A stretch of DNA of 64,000 bases, from NCBI RefSeq assembly GCF_022836435.1, contig NZ_BQXC01000001.1, positions 942,121-1,006,120 on the forward strand, given 5' to 3'. Position 1 is the stretch's first letter. Every line of letters starts with the position of its first letter. This document shows positions 28,119 through 38,408 of this stretch, piece by piece. The notes beneath the pieces are model-generated. The model was not told where the DNA came from. It did no database searches and was given only the letters and a program-made list of their open reading frames with translations. The translations under genes and the position numbers were made by a program. The stretch is from Nitrosomonas sp. PY1 (GTDB lineage: Bacteria > Pseudomonadota > Gammaproteobacteria > Burkholderiales > Nitrosomonadaceae).

Positions 28119-29270
28119 ATGCGTAACTGGCTACTTCCAGAGTATATTGAAGACATTTTACCGGCTGAAGCGCATCGCATTGAGTTGATGCGGCGAGAGA
28201 TTATCGATTTACTGTTTGTGCATGGTTATCAACAAGTAGTTCCTCCTTTATTAGAGTATATCGAATCCTTATTGTCAGGTAGTGGTAGCGATATGGATTT
28301 ACGTATTTTTAAAGTGATTGATCAACTGAGTGGCCGTTTGATGGGATTGCGCGCCGATATGACACCGCAAGCAGCTCGTATAGATGCACATTTGTTGAAC
28401 TGTGATGGGATAACACGCTTATGTTATGCCAGCAGTATTTTGCATACTATACCATTCGGAATAACGCAAACCCGAGAGCCTTTGCAAATTGGCGCTGAAT
28501 TATATGGTCATTCTGGTTTGGAAAGTGATCTTGAAATTCAGCAATTGATGCTGCAATGTCTTTCTGTCGCTGGTATCGATCAAATTCATTTGGACTTGGG
28601 GCATGTCGGCGTGTTTCGCGGATTGATTAAGCGAGGCGGTGTATCGACAGAACTCGAAACTGAACTTTTTGCTGTTTTACAGGCAAAAGATATTCCTTCG
28701 TTGAAAGAATTGTCGAGCAAACTCAGAAAACCCACACGTGAAGCGTTGTTGCTATTGCCAGAGCTCTATGGCGATAAAAAGGTTTTGAGAGTGGCTGAGA
28801 AGCACCTGCCTGATTATCCAGAAGTGAGCAGGGCATTAGACGAACTTACCGTGATCGAGAGAGACTTGAAGGTATCGGTGGAGAAAATAGCTTTTGATTT
28901 GTCTGATTTGCGGGGTTATCACTATCATACAGGCATAGTGTTTGCGGCATATACATCTGGCAGTGCGAATGCGGTAGCTTTAGGGGGACGGTATGATGAG
29001 ATCGGTAAGGCTTTTGGTCGAGCTAGGCCAGCAACTGGTTTTAGTATGGATTTGAGAGCGCTGTCTCGATTAAATAAACCGCAGCAGTATCCAAAAGGCA
29101 TAAGGGCGCCTTTTGATGTGAATAATCAAGAATTGCAAGCTCAGATTGCGGCGTTGCGAAAATCAGGACAAATTGTAGTAGTCGATTTACCGGGAAATAC
29201 CAAAGGTTTGGATGACTATGACAGGGAATTGGTTTTCAGTAAAGGTAAATGGATCATTAAAGAAATTTAA
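28119..29270 (+). CDS. hisZ: ATP phosphoribosyltransferase regulatory subunit
   Basis: A 383-residue catalytically inactive HisRS paralogue that binds the short HisG and makes it responsive to histidine. It starts NWLLPEYIEDILPAEAHRIE and keeps class-II synthetase motifs 1-3 in altered form (LRADMTPQAARI, YHTGIVFAAY). No anticodon-binding domain, as usual. hisG is not in this window. Confidence 0.93.
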   Translation: MRNWLLPEYIEDILPAEAHRIELMRREIIDLLFVHGYQQVVPPLLEYIESLLSGSGSDMDLRIFKVIDQLSGRLMGLRADMTPQAARIDAHLLNCDGITRLCYASSILHTIPFGITQTREPLQIGAELYGHSGLESDLEIQQLMLQCLSVAGIDQIHLDLGHVGVFRGLIKRGGVSTELETELFAVLQAKDIPSLKELSSKLRKPTREALLLLPELYGDKKVLRVAEKHLPDYPEVSRALDELTVIERDLKVSVEKIAFDLSDLRGYHYHTGIVFAAYTSGSANAVALGGRYDEIGKAFGRARPATGFSMDLRALSRLNKPQQYPKGIRAPFDVNNQELQAQIAALRKSGQIVVVDLPGNTKGLDDYDRELVFSKGKWIIKEI

Positions 29271-30596
<1,326 letters not shown>

Positions 30597-30653
30597 AGTT
30601 TGTTTCCTGAGAGCCTGCCAAGGCACAGTTGTTTCTGATGGATATATTTCTGA

Positions 30654-31091
30654 ATGAGTGACGATTTTCCTTATCGAATCGAGATTGTTAATTGGAGAAA
30701 TAAGGAATCGAATTTGCGTAGTGTACGTTCAGCAGTTTTTATTGCCGAACAAAATGTTCCAGAAGAAATGGAATGGGATTCGATGGACCAGATTTGCACG
30801 CATATTCTTGTCCAGGATTTTGAAGGGAATAGTATCGGTACCGCACGGTTGCTGCCCGATGGTCATATTGGGCGAATGGCAGTGCTGAAAGTATGGCGAA
30901 GAAAAGGAATTGGCGCTGCTATGCTAAGAAGAATCCTTCAGGAAATGCGGGCTCTGGGAATGAAAAAAGCAACCTTACACGCACAATTGACGGCTGTCGA
31001 ATTTTACGAAAAATTTGGTTTCCAAAAGCGCGGGAAAGAATTTATGGAAGCAGGTATCCCGCATATAATCATGGTACTTGATTTGTCTTGA
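30654..31091 (+). CDS. GNAT-family N-acetyltransferase
   Basis: A 145-residue acetyl-CoA-dependent transferase. The acetyl-CoA loop is visible in VWRRKGIGAAMLRRIL (R-x2-G-x-G/A), and the C-terminal AVEFYEKFGFQKRGKEFMEAG is typical of the YjcF-like subgroup. Small-molecule or protein substrate unknown. It starts 57 bp after purA. Confidence 0.85.
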   Translation: MSDDFPYRIEIVNWRNKESNLRSVRSAVFIAEQNVPEEMEWDSMDQICTHILVQDFEGNSIGTARLLPDGHIGRMAVLKVWRRKGIGAAMLRRILQEMRALGMKKATLHAQLTAVEFYEKFGFQKRGKEFMEAGIPHIIMVLDLS

Positions 31092-31210
31092 AATTGGTTA
31101 TTGTAGGTTCAATGGGTGAAAACGATAACGGAATCGTGTAGCTTACTTTTTGGATTAAGCCCATGAATTATCAACCATCAATTTTGATTGGATCAAAATC
31201 ATCTAAGAAG

Positions 31211-32923
31211 CTACAGAATCCATCGGCGAGCTTTGTAGCACGTGCTTACCTTGGCGCATTCATCTAACAGGTACGCCGTGACATCGTCGACATGCATTGG
31301 TTTCGCGAACAAAAATCCTTGGAAAAAATCAACACCTTCTGCGCGTAAGAAGCTTACTTGCGCCTCAGTCTCCACGCCTTCGGCCACGACTTTTAGTCGC
31401 AAGTTTTTGGCTAACATGATGATGGTACGAACGAGGATCGCATCGTCAGAATTCTCTACGCAGTCTTTGACGAATGAACGATCGATCTTCAGAAACGTGA
31501 GCGGCAACTTTCGCAGGTAACCTAGGCTTGAATACCCCACACCAAAATCATCCACCGAGACGGTTACGCCGCTGTCAGCGAGAGAAGACAGTACACTGCA
31601 TGCTGATTCAACGTCACCCAGCAAGACACCTTCGGTGATTTCCACGCCAATTTTCTCTGGCGGCACATCAGCCGCGCTGCAGGTCTCTCGAAAGTAGCTC
31701 TCAAAACCAGGCTCAAGCAATTGCCGCGCAGAAACATTGACACTGAGATGAAAATCGATGCCTTGGTCGAGCCAAGCCCGTTGTATCCGACATGCTTCTT
31801 CAATCACCCAATTGCCGATGACACTAATGAGGCCTGTTTCTTCCGCCAATGGGATGAACTCGTTCGGAGAAATGGGCCCGCGCTCGCGAGAGTTCCATCG
31901 AAGCAGCGCTTCAGCTGAAGCATAGGCGCTCGAATGTGCGTCAACAATTGGCTGGACATGTAGTTCCAATTCGCCATTATGCACTGCGGTTCGAAGTCCA
32001 TTATAGATGATCAAACGTCGATCCGCTGCATGGTGCAATTCCTCTGAGTACCATTGAAACGTATTTCGTCCGCGAGCTTTCGCCTTGTAAAGTGCCGCGT
32101 CGGCGTGTTTCATGAGAACGTCTTCAGCCATCCCGTGCTGTGGTGATTGTGCGATGCCGATACTGCACGAACTCATCAGCGCCATTCCGTCGACCATGAC
32201 CGGCTCTGCCACGGTGCGCAAGAGTTCTGACGAGAATGTGCTGGCTGCATCGGCATTCGTATTACGAAGCACAAAGATGAATTCATCTCCACCGACTCGA
32301 CACACGAAGTCTTTCGGGTTGCGTAGCTGCTCAAACCGGGCCGAGATAAGTTTGAGGAAGACATCTCCTACTAAGTGTCCGAGAGAGTCGTTGATGTTCT
32401 TGAAGTAATCGAGATCAATGAAGAGCAGTGCGCAGGATTCGCTATTCCGAATGGGTTCCTCAAGAAACACCGAGAGCTGAGAGCGATTGGGAAGTCCTGT
32501 CAGATGGCAATGCTGCGCCAGATAGGCGATTTCCCGGAGTGCGGCGTTACGCTCGGTGACATCGATACACAGACCGAGTACGCCCGGACCCGTCTCAGGA
32601 CTGTCGAAGGGCACCTTTGTGGTCATCAGATCGCGGACGTTGCCATTGCAATCGGTGATCACTTCGTTGATGTACTTGATTTTCCCGGTGTGAAGTACTT
32701 CCAGATCGTCACGGCGAAAGCCCGCAGCTTCTTCCGAGTTGAATGCGAAGTCGGCGTCGCACATCTGGCAGATTTGCTCAGCCGGGATATTATATGCTTT
32801 GGCCACCGCTTCATTGGCCAGGATGTAACGCCCCTCGCTGTCCTTGGCGAATATGAAATGAGGTACCAGATCAATCATCTGCCGAAAGAACGACGATGCA
32901 GCGGGAATTCGTTTCTTTTTCAT
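31211..32923 (-). CDS. PAS-GGDEF-EAL cyclic-di-GMP signalling protein
   Basis: A 570-residue cytoplasmic sensor: PAS domain at about 10-130, GGDEF at about 140-300 with an intact VGGDEF motif, and EAL at about 315-560 with AEALLRWN, EITEGVL, DDFGVGYSSL, KIDRSFV and AEGVETEAQ. Both active sites look intact, so either synthesis or breakdown of c-di-GMP is possible; no inhibitory RxxD site is seen at its usual place. The gene is visibly richer in G+C than its neighbours, pointing to horizontal origin. It has no transmembrane segment. Confidence 0.92.
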   Translation of the reverse strand: MKKKRIPAASSFFRQMIDLVPHFIFAKDSEGRYILANEAVAKAYNIPAEQICQMCDADFAFNSEEAAGFRRDDLEVLHTGKIKYINEVITDCNGNVRDLMTTKVPFDSPETGPGVLGLCIDVTERNAALREIAYLAQHCHLTGLPNRSQLSVFLEEPIRNSESCALLFIDLDYFKNINDSLGHLVGDVFLKLISARFEQLRNPKDFVCRVGGDEFIFVLRNTNADAASTFSSELLRTVAEPVMVDGMALMSSCSIGIAQSPQHGMAEDVLMKHADAALYKAKARGRNTFQWYSEELHHAADRRLIIYNGLRTAVHNGELELHVQPIVDAHSSAYASAEALLRWNSRERGPISPNEFIPLAEETGLISVIGNWVIEEACRIQRAWLDQGIDFHLSVNVSARQLLEPGFESYFRETCSAADVPPEKIGVEITEGVLLGDVESACSVLSSLADSGVTVSVDDFGVGYSSLGYLRKLPLTFLKIDRSFVKDCVENSDDAILVRTIIMLAKNLRLKVVAEGVETEAQVSFLRAEGVDFFQGFLFAKPMHVDDVTAYLLDECAKVSTCYKARRWIL

Positions 32924-33439
32924 AGTGCGAAACTCATCTCAATGAAGTAGAAATTTCAGAGTTGGAGTCCGCAGTGGTTATGACTCTAGGCATATACAGC
33001 ACTGGAGGCTAGTAGTTGCGGGCATTTTACTATTTTGGAGTGATGGCTTGCAGATGTGTGTCGGATTGAACTCAATAAAAGAAATCCACATCTTGAACAG
33101 TGCGCGCAAGCTCGGGTACTTCACAAATAATACCGAGTACTTCGATGAATTAACAGTGCATTTTGTTAACACAGTGACCCTTTCGCTGGCCTTGAAATTC
33201 TGTAGGCGAGTATATGCTAACAAGACAGTCCGTGCAAATAATTACAGCATGAATTCTATCTAAGGAATTATTCGATCAAGTCTGAGATACTCAGCGTCAC
33301 CTAAAATCAGCGCTGTCGGCAACCCTATTTTTGTATAGAGTTGCTGGGCGATATTCTCCTTAATAATTCGTAATGACTATCTTCATTTGATTGGTTTAAC
33401 AACTAAGCTAATCTACTACGGCTCCATTTTTTCTATGGA
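32924..33439. other. non-coding accessory stretch with IS relic
   Basis: No supported gene. Overlapping short frames on both strands (about 32978-33263) show no family resemblance and no ribosome sites. The right part (33352-33426) is a decayed insertion-sequence end. Just beyond it on the minus strand is a short open frame to about 33262 (ending LILGDAEYLRLDRIIP) that may be the torn end of another gene. Confidence 0.45.
33352..33426 (-). mobile_element. decayed end of an IS1595-family element
   Basis: Read on the minus strand it starts GGAGCCGTAGTAGATTAGC and follows the left end of the intact IS at 55733 for about 75 bp, with roughly 11 differences including one gap. It includes the terminal repeat and the degenerate internal hairpin. 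The transposase gene is gone and homology stops near 33352. No matching second end or target duplication was found, so it is a truncated relic. Confidence 0.75.
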
Positions 33440-33817
33440 TTATTTGATTTCAGATTTTCCCCATTCATTCGCTAAATCATCAGAAGCTTTTTTCCAGTGA
33501 TTTACAGCTTGATCGAGAATAGCTTTAGCTTGATCTGATTTTCTTTTAGCATCGGTTGTCTCACGCTCGGCGGTAGCGAGTTTTTCTTTAGCTTCGGTCA
33601 ATTTCTTTTCTGCCGAGATGAAATCTTTCTCTAGATTATCTGCAGATTGCTTGGCTTGCATCATTTTTTCATAAGTAATGCTTGCATTCTTTTGCAATTG
33701 TTCAATGTTCTGGGCCATTGTATTGGGAGAGCATATAGCCACGATTACAAATAATAAAATGGAGCGCGCTAAAAACCTTAGATGAATAGAATATTGATAA
33801 TACTTATTATCTTTCAT
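33440..33817 (-). CDS. small exported coiled-coil protein, unknown function
   Basis: A 125-residue frame with an N-terminal signal peptide (hydrophobic LARSILLFVIVAICS, likely cut after NTMA) and then a long Lys/Glu/Ala-rich heptad region from about 40 to 115 typical of a coiled coil. Regular spacing of Leu and Ala supports a real protein, though no family is recognised. It lies directly next to the IS relic, which begins 14 bp beyond its stop. Confidence 0.6.
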   Translation of the reverse strand: MKDNKYYQYSIHLRFLARSILLFVIVAICSPNTMAQNIEQLQKNASITYEKMMQAKQSADNLEKDFISAEKKLTEAKEKLATAERETTDAKRKSDQAKAILDQAVNHWKKASDDLANEWGKSEIK

Positions 33818-33993
33818 GTTTTTTAGAAGTGATAAAAATCCGCATTTTTTGCTCTTATATTACGAAAAAAGCAGACGATGGAAAAGTAAATAAAGATTAT
33901 ATAATCAGGATACAAAGTAGCATTCTATCTTAGTATAGTGAGAATTTTTGAATTTATAATCTGATAATTGATTGTTAAAAGGAAAAGTATTTG

Positions 33994-34359
33994 ATGGAAC
34001 GCATTCGTAAAAATATTATATTGCTTTTTGGAGGTTTAGTATTTGTATTTTCTTTCTCATCAGCTTACGCAGAATGTGCAGGTTGCTTATGCTCGGGGGA
34101 TCCTTGTAATTTATGTCCGTTACCTGCAATGCAAGACTCGCCTATTAAATTAACCGAGCCAGAGCTATGCAAACGAATACGCGAACAGGTACCACCAACT
34201 TCAGCGCAACCAGGTTCTAACGAGTATTTTCCCAATTTGGATAGATCGGTTGCAGTATGTGTCAAAGAGGGTGGGGATGTGGTTCGGAATCGCAAACAAA
34301 CTACGGAGTTTCCTGCAAGATTCTATTGTAAGCCGCCTATTGATATCAAAAAAGATTAA
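33994..34359 (+). CDS. small exported cysteine-rich protein, unknown function
   Basis: About 121 residues. A clear signal peptide (IILLFGGLVFVFSFSSAYA) is followed at the mature N-terminus by a dense cysteine cluster, ECAGCLCSGDPCNLCP, and three more Cys downstream. Such clusters bind metals or form disulfides; no haem motif is present. ATG 33994 follows AAAAGGAAAAG at good spacing; TTG 33991 directly precedes it. No family is recognised. Confidence 0.65.
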   Translation: MERIRKNIILLFGGLVFVFSFSSAYAECAGCLCSGDPCNLCPLPAMQDSPIKLTEPELCKRIREQVPPTSAQPGSNEYFPNLDRSVAVCVKEGGDVVRNRKQTTEFPARFYCKPPIDIKKD

Positions 34360-34422
34360 GGCGGGATGAATTTAATCAATCAACTATTCAAAGCTGACTC
34401 GGCAATGTAATAAAGTATTCCG

Positions 34423-35016
34423 TTATACAGAGATTTTGTCATTTATAATTAGAGACTTCATTTCTTCCAGTGGTGGTAATTCTTCCAACGTACGTAAATT
34501 CAGGTCATTTAGAAAATTTTCTGTGGTTGCAAATAGTGCAGGTTTGCCTGGAACACTCCGGTGGCCAACGGTTTCAATCCAGCCACGTGCGCTTAGTGTT
34601 TTGAGAATGGCACCGGAAGTACTTACTCCCCGTATTTCTTCTATATCACCTCGTGTAACAGGCTGATGATAAGCAATAATTGCGAGAGTTTCCATGACGG
34701 CACGTGTATAACGCGGTGCTTTTTGCGGAGTCAGGCGATTGAGATAAGGCTGTATCTCGAGTCTAACTTGAAATCGCCAACCACTGGCTACTTGAGTGAG
34801 CTCTACGCAAGAATTGGTCCATTTGTCGCGAATCTTTTCTAGTTGGCTAGTGATTAGAGAAGCAGTCAATTCATGATTGAATAGTTTTCTAAGCTCTTGC
34901 GCAGATAGAGGCTCATGACTGGATAGTAAAGCTGCTTCCAGGATTTGAATTACTTTATTGAGATCGTGCGTTTCATCCGCAGTATTTGTGTGGTCAATCG
35001 CTAATGGATCGGACAT
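34423..35016 (-). CDS. scpB: SMC-Scp complex subunit ScpB
   Basis: A 197-residue winged-helix protein that dimerises on ScpA in the chromosome-condensing SMC complex. The motifs ILEAALLSSHEPLSAQELR, ETLAIIAYHQPVTRGDIEEI and RGVSTSGAILKTL are diagnostic. It overlaps the 3' end of scpA by 23 bp. Confidence 0.94.
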   Translation of the reverse strand: MSDPLAIDHTNTADETHDLNKVIQILEAALLSSHEPLSAQELRKLFNHELTASLITSQLEKIRDKWTNSCVELTQVASGWRFQVRLEIQPYLNRLTPQKAPRYTRAVMETLAIIAYHQPVTRGDIEEIRGVSTSGAILKTLSARGWIETVGHRSVPGKPALFATTENFLNDLNLRTLEELPPLEEMKSLIINDKISV

Positions 35017-35809
35017 AAATTAATTCGAATGGTTGAGATTGGGTAACTTCTATCACTAATGCTTTGGCAAGTTCGAGAATCGCTAAAAAAGTTACTATAA
35101 CTTCTGCAATAGCTGCGGAGGCGCTGAATAATTCGTGAAACTGCAATTGTTCATGTATTTGCAAATCGCGCATGATTTGGCTCATATAGGCCCGAACAGA
35201 TAATGTTTCGCGCTTAATTTGATGATGTTGGTGAATATGAGAGCGAGAAAGAATGGTTTCCCAAGCTCGTCGGAGGTCATCAATATGAAGACTGGGAGAC
35301 TGATCGATCGGCGTATGTGCTGTCCATACTTGTGTCACAGTAATTTCACGACCGACTTGTGGTAATTCATTCAAACGCAGTGCAGCTTTTTTGATTTGTT
35401 CATATTCCAATAACCGCCTAACCAATTCTGCACGTGGATCATCATCTTCTTCGGTATGTATTTTAGGCATGGCGGGAAGTAGCATGCGTGACTTGATTTC
35501 TATGAGTAATGCACTCATTAGTAAGTATTCTGCGGCCAGTTCTAATTGATCGGCGCACATTGTGTCAACATAACGCATATACTGTTGTGTCAATTCAGCC
35601 ATCGGTATATCGAGAATATTGAGGTTGTGCTTACGAATTAGGTAAAGCAAAAGATCCAAAGGACCTTGAAATGTATCAAGCAGAACTTCCAACGCGTTAG
35701 GTGGAATATATAGATCCTGTGGAATTTCTAGCAATGGCTCGCCGCAGATTCTGGCAATGGAAGTAGGTATTCTGGGTTGGTCGATTGAACTTACTATGAC
35801 AGGGTACAT
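34994..35809 (-). CDS. scpA: SMC-Scp complex kleisin subunit ScpA
   Basis: A 271-residue kleisin bridging the SMC heads. The region FQGPLDLLLYLIRKHNLNIL at about 49-68, then IPMAELTQQYM and EYLLMSALLIEIKSRMLLP, is the conserved N-terminal part; the C-terminal winged helix follows. Translated with scpB. Confidence 0.94.
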   Translation of the reverse strand: MYPVIVSSIDQPRIPTSIARICGEPLLEIPQDLYIPPNALEVLLDTFQGPLDLLLYLIRKHNLNILDIPMAELTQQYMRYVDTMCADQLELAAEYLLMSALLIEIKSRMLLPAMPKIHTEEDDDPRAELVRRLLEYEQIKKAALRLNELPQVGREITVTQVWTAHTPIDQSPSLHIDDLRRAWETILSRSHIHQHHQIKRETLSVRAYMSQIMRDLQIHEQLQFHELFSASAAIAEVIVTFLAILELAKALVIEVTQSQPFELIYVRSISD

Positions 35810-35847
35810 ATTAATTGTAAATCAATTGATCGTGCGAGATCTTGAGC

Positions 35848-37050
35848 TTAGGAGTAATTTAATCCCATTACTTTTCGGATATCGCGCATGGTTTCTTCGG
35901 CTAATTTATTAGCTTTCTCGCAGCCATCGGCAATAATATTACGAACTAGCGTTGGATCTTCTTCGTACTTTTGAATTCGCTCATATATTGGACCCTGCTC
36001 AGCTAAAATGGCCGAAATTATTGGTGATTTGCAATCCAAGCAACCGATCTGTGCATTACGGCAACCTTGTTGTACCCATTCTTGTGTATCGTGGTTGGAA
36101 TAGACCATATGAAATTGCCAGACCGGGCATTTATTAGGGTCACCTGGATCGCTTCGTCTAACTCTGGCTGGATCAGTTGGCATGGTGCGAATCTTTTTTT
36201 CGATACTGACTGGATCTTCTCGTAAGCTGATCGTATTGTCATATGACTTAGACATTTTTTGTCCATCCAAGCCAGGCATTTTAGAAGCTCCGGTTAACAA
36301 TGCTTCAGGTTCTGCCAGAATCATTTTTCCACCGCCTTCCAAGTATCCAAATAATCTTTCGCGATCACTGAGGCTTAGACTCTGCTGTTCAGTTAAGAGT
36401 GAGCGCGCCTCTTCTAATGCACCTCCATCACCTTGTTCCTGATAGAGGTTGCGTAATTCATTATATAATTTCGATTTTTTCGATCCTAGCTTTTTAATTG
36501 CCTGCTCCGCTTTTTCTTCGAATCCGAGTTCTTTGCCATAAATATGATTGAATCGGCGTGCGATCTCCCGAGTAAATTCCAGATGAGGAACTTGATCTTC
36601 TCCTACTGGAACCAAGTTGGCACGATAAATCAGTATATCTGCGCTTTGCAATAAAGGGTAGCCGAGAAAGCCATAGGTGCCTAGGTCTTTGTCGGATAGC
36701 TTTTCCTGCTGATCTTTATAGGTTGGAACACGCTCCAGCCAACCCAGCGGCGTCATCATTGACAATAGTAAGTATAGCTCTGAATGTGCCGGTACTTTTG
36801 ATTGAATAAACAGCGTTGCTTGTGACGGATCTACTCCCGCAGCCAGCCAATCGACCACCATATCCCAAACATTTTGTTCAATAATTTCTGGTGTATCGTA
36901 ATGTGTTGTCAGAGCGTGCCAGTCAGCTACAAAAAATAAACATTCATACTGTTGCTGTAAATGAATCCAGTTTTTTAAAACACCGTGGTAATGCCCCAAA
37001 TGTAAGCTGCCTGTAGGGCGCATACCCGATAAAACACGATCAGCAAACAT
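35848..37050 (-). CDS. trpS: tryptophanyl-tRNA synthetase
   Basis: A 400-residue class I synthetase. The HIGH-type motif is in TGSLHLGHYHG near the N-terminus and the KMSKS motif is exact in KMSKSYDN. It carries a lengthened middle region (about residues 150-235) found in some proteobacterial TrpRS. It is followed by the scpA gene 38 bp downstream. Confidence 0.95.
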   Translation of the reverse strand: MFADRVLSGMRPTGSLHLGHYHGVLKNWIHLQQQYECLFFVADWHALTTHYDTPEIIEQNVWDMVVDWLAAGVDPSQATLFIQSKVPAHSELYLLLSMMTPLGWLERVPTYKDQQEKLSDKDLGTYGFLGYPLLQSADILIYRANLVPVGEDQVPHLEFTREIARRFNHIYGKELGFEEKAEQAIKKLGSKKSKLYNELRNLYQEQGDGGALEEARSLLTEQQSLSLSDRERLFGYLEGGGKMILAEPEALLTGASKMPGLDGQKMSKSYDNTISLREDPVSIEKKIRTMPTDPARVRRSDPGDPNKCPVWQFHMVYSNHDTQEWVQQGCRNAQIGCLDCKSPIISAILAEQGPIYERIQKYEEDPTLVRNIIADGCEKANKLAEETMRDIRKVMGLNYS

Positions 37051-37074
37051 GATGCTTTCCTAATCTCGACATTG

Positions 37075-37740
37075 TTAAATATATAATCCGAAAAGTGATA
37101 CGATCATTATTTTGAACCAAATAATAATGGGACCAATTATCGCTCCTAGCGCACCGCTAAACATCAAGACCAGCAATATTACGAATCCATAAGGCTCAAG
37201 ACGCGAGAATTGGTATGCCAAGCGATGGGGTAGTAAGCTAACAGCCATTCGACCGCCATCTAAAGGTGGTAGCGGCAGTAAATTTAGTACCATCAAAATA
37301 ATGTTGATTTCGATACCGGCGATCCCCATTAGAACTGCTGGTTTAGCAAGACTACTTTCAGGGACTGCGATTGCCAATTTGATGACTACTGCCCAGAGAA
37401 TGGCCATGAATAGATTTGCGCTCGGACCGGCTACAGCCACCCAAAGCATATCGCTTTTTGGGTGTCGTAAATTAGAGAAATTAACCGGAACCGGTTTTGC
37501 CCAACCAAATAAAAAACCTGCCCCCATTGTCATCTTACTGATGATAAACAATGAGAGCGGCACCAGAATGGTTCCGATAGGGTCAATATGACGAACCGGA
37601 TTCAAGCTAATTCGTCCTTCATTGTACGCAGTAAAATCTCCGAAATGTTTTGCCGCGTATCCATGGGCGGCTTCGTGCAAAGTAATGGCAAAAATAACAG
37701 GTAAGGCATAAATTGCAATACCTTGAATAATACTATCCAT
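37075..37740 (-). CDS. M50-family site-2 protease, membrane
   Basis: About 221 residues with several transmembrane helices. The zinc site HEAAHGY lies near residue 20 and the second metal motif in PPLDGGRM. Single-domain members like this (YwhC/FtsH-unrelated, no PDZ) are intramembrane proteases with unknown substrates. ATG 37740 is preferred over TTG 37752; it overlaps the end of the YciO gene by 8 bp. Confidence 0.88.
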   Translation of the reverse strand: MDSIIQGIAIYALPVIFAITLHEAAHGYAAKHFGDFTAYNEGRISLNPVRHIDPIGTILVPLSLFIISKMTMGAGFLFGWAKPVPVNFSNLRHPKSDMLWVAVAGPSANLFMAILWAVVIKLAIAVPESSLAKPAVLMGIAGIEINIILMVLNLLPLPPLDGGRMAVSLLPHRLAYQFSRLEPYGFVILLVLMFSGALGAIIGPIIIWFKIMIVSLFGLYI

Positions 37741-38365
37741 GATTGATACCAAAGGGTGCTATAGGTCCTTTTCCTTGCCGAATCAATTCTGGAGTATCTT
37801 TAGTTAAGTCAATTACTGTTGTCATTTCAATGCCACATGATCCAGAATCCATGACTAAATCTACTTGATGTTCTAAGCGATTGCGGATTTCTTCTGCATC
37901 ATTTAAAGGCCATTCATCGCCGGGTAATATTAAAGTCGAACTGAGCAAAGGTTCGCCGAGTTCTTCAAGCAATGCTAGAACCACTGGATGATCGGGAATG
38001 CGTAATCCGATAGTATTGCGTTTGGGGTGTTGCATTCGGCGTGGTACTTCACGAGTTGCTTGTAAAATAAAGGTATAGTTACCCGGTGTGGTTGCTTTTA
38101 GTAATCGATATTGGCTGTTATCAACCTTGGCATAAGTCGCAATCTCTGCCAAGTCTCGACAGATCAATGTGAAGTGATGTTGTTCATCTACTTGTCGAAT
38201 AGTGCGGATACGAGACATTGCTGTTTTGTCATTTAGGTGACATCCTAAAGCATAGCAAGAATCAGTTGGGTAAACAATCACGCCGCCGCTACGAACTATC
38301 GTAACAGCTTGTTTGATCAATCGTGAGTGAGGTGTGTTGGAATGAATTGAGAAAAATTGAGCCAC
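37733..38365 (-). CDS. YciO/Sua5/TsaC-family protein
   Basis: A 210-residue YrdC-domain protein. GGVIVYPTDSCYALGC near residue 29 and PGNYTFIL are family motifs. TsaC makes threonylcarbamoyl-AMP for tRNA t6A; this one resembles the YciO branch, whose role is less certain. Located between a PHP phosphoesterase and an M50 protease, a common betaproteobacterial order. Confidence 0.85.
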   Translation of the reverse strand: MAQFFSIHSNTPHSRLIKQAVTIVRSGGVIVYPTDSCYALGCHLNDKTAMSRIRTIRQVDEQHHFTLICRDLAEIATYAKVDNSQYRLLKATTPGNYTFILQATREVPRRMQHPKRNTIGLRIPDHPVVLALLEELGEPLLSSTLILPGDEWPLNDAEEIRNRLEHQVDLVMDSGSCGIEMTTVIDLTKDTPELIRQGKGPIAPFGINHG

Positions 38366-38408
38366 AGTAAGGGTATCGTTGGATGCAGATAAATAGAATC
38401 AGATAGAA

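Noticed and set aside
32978-33263. Overlapping 71- and 81-codon frames on opposite strands
   Set aside because: No ribosome sites, no domain signals, mutually overlapping in a stretch that also carries IS debris.
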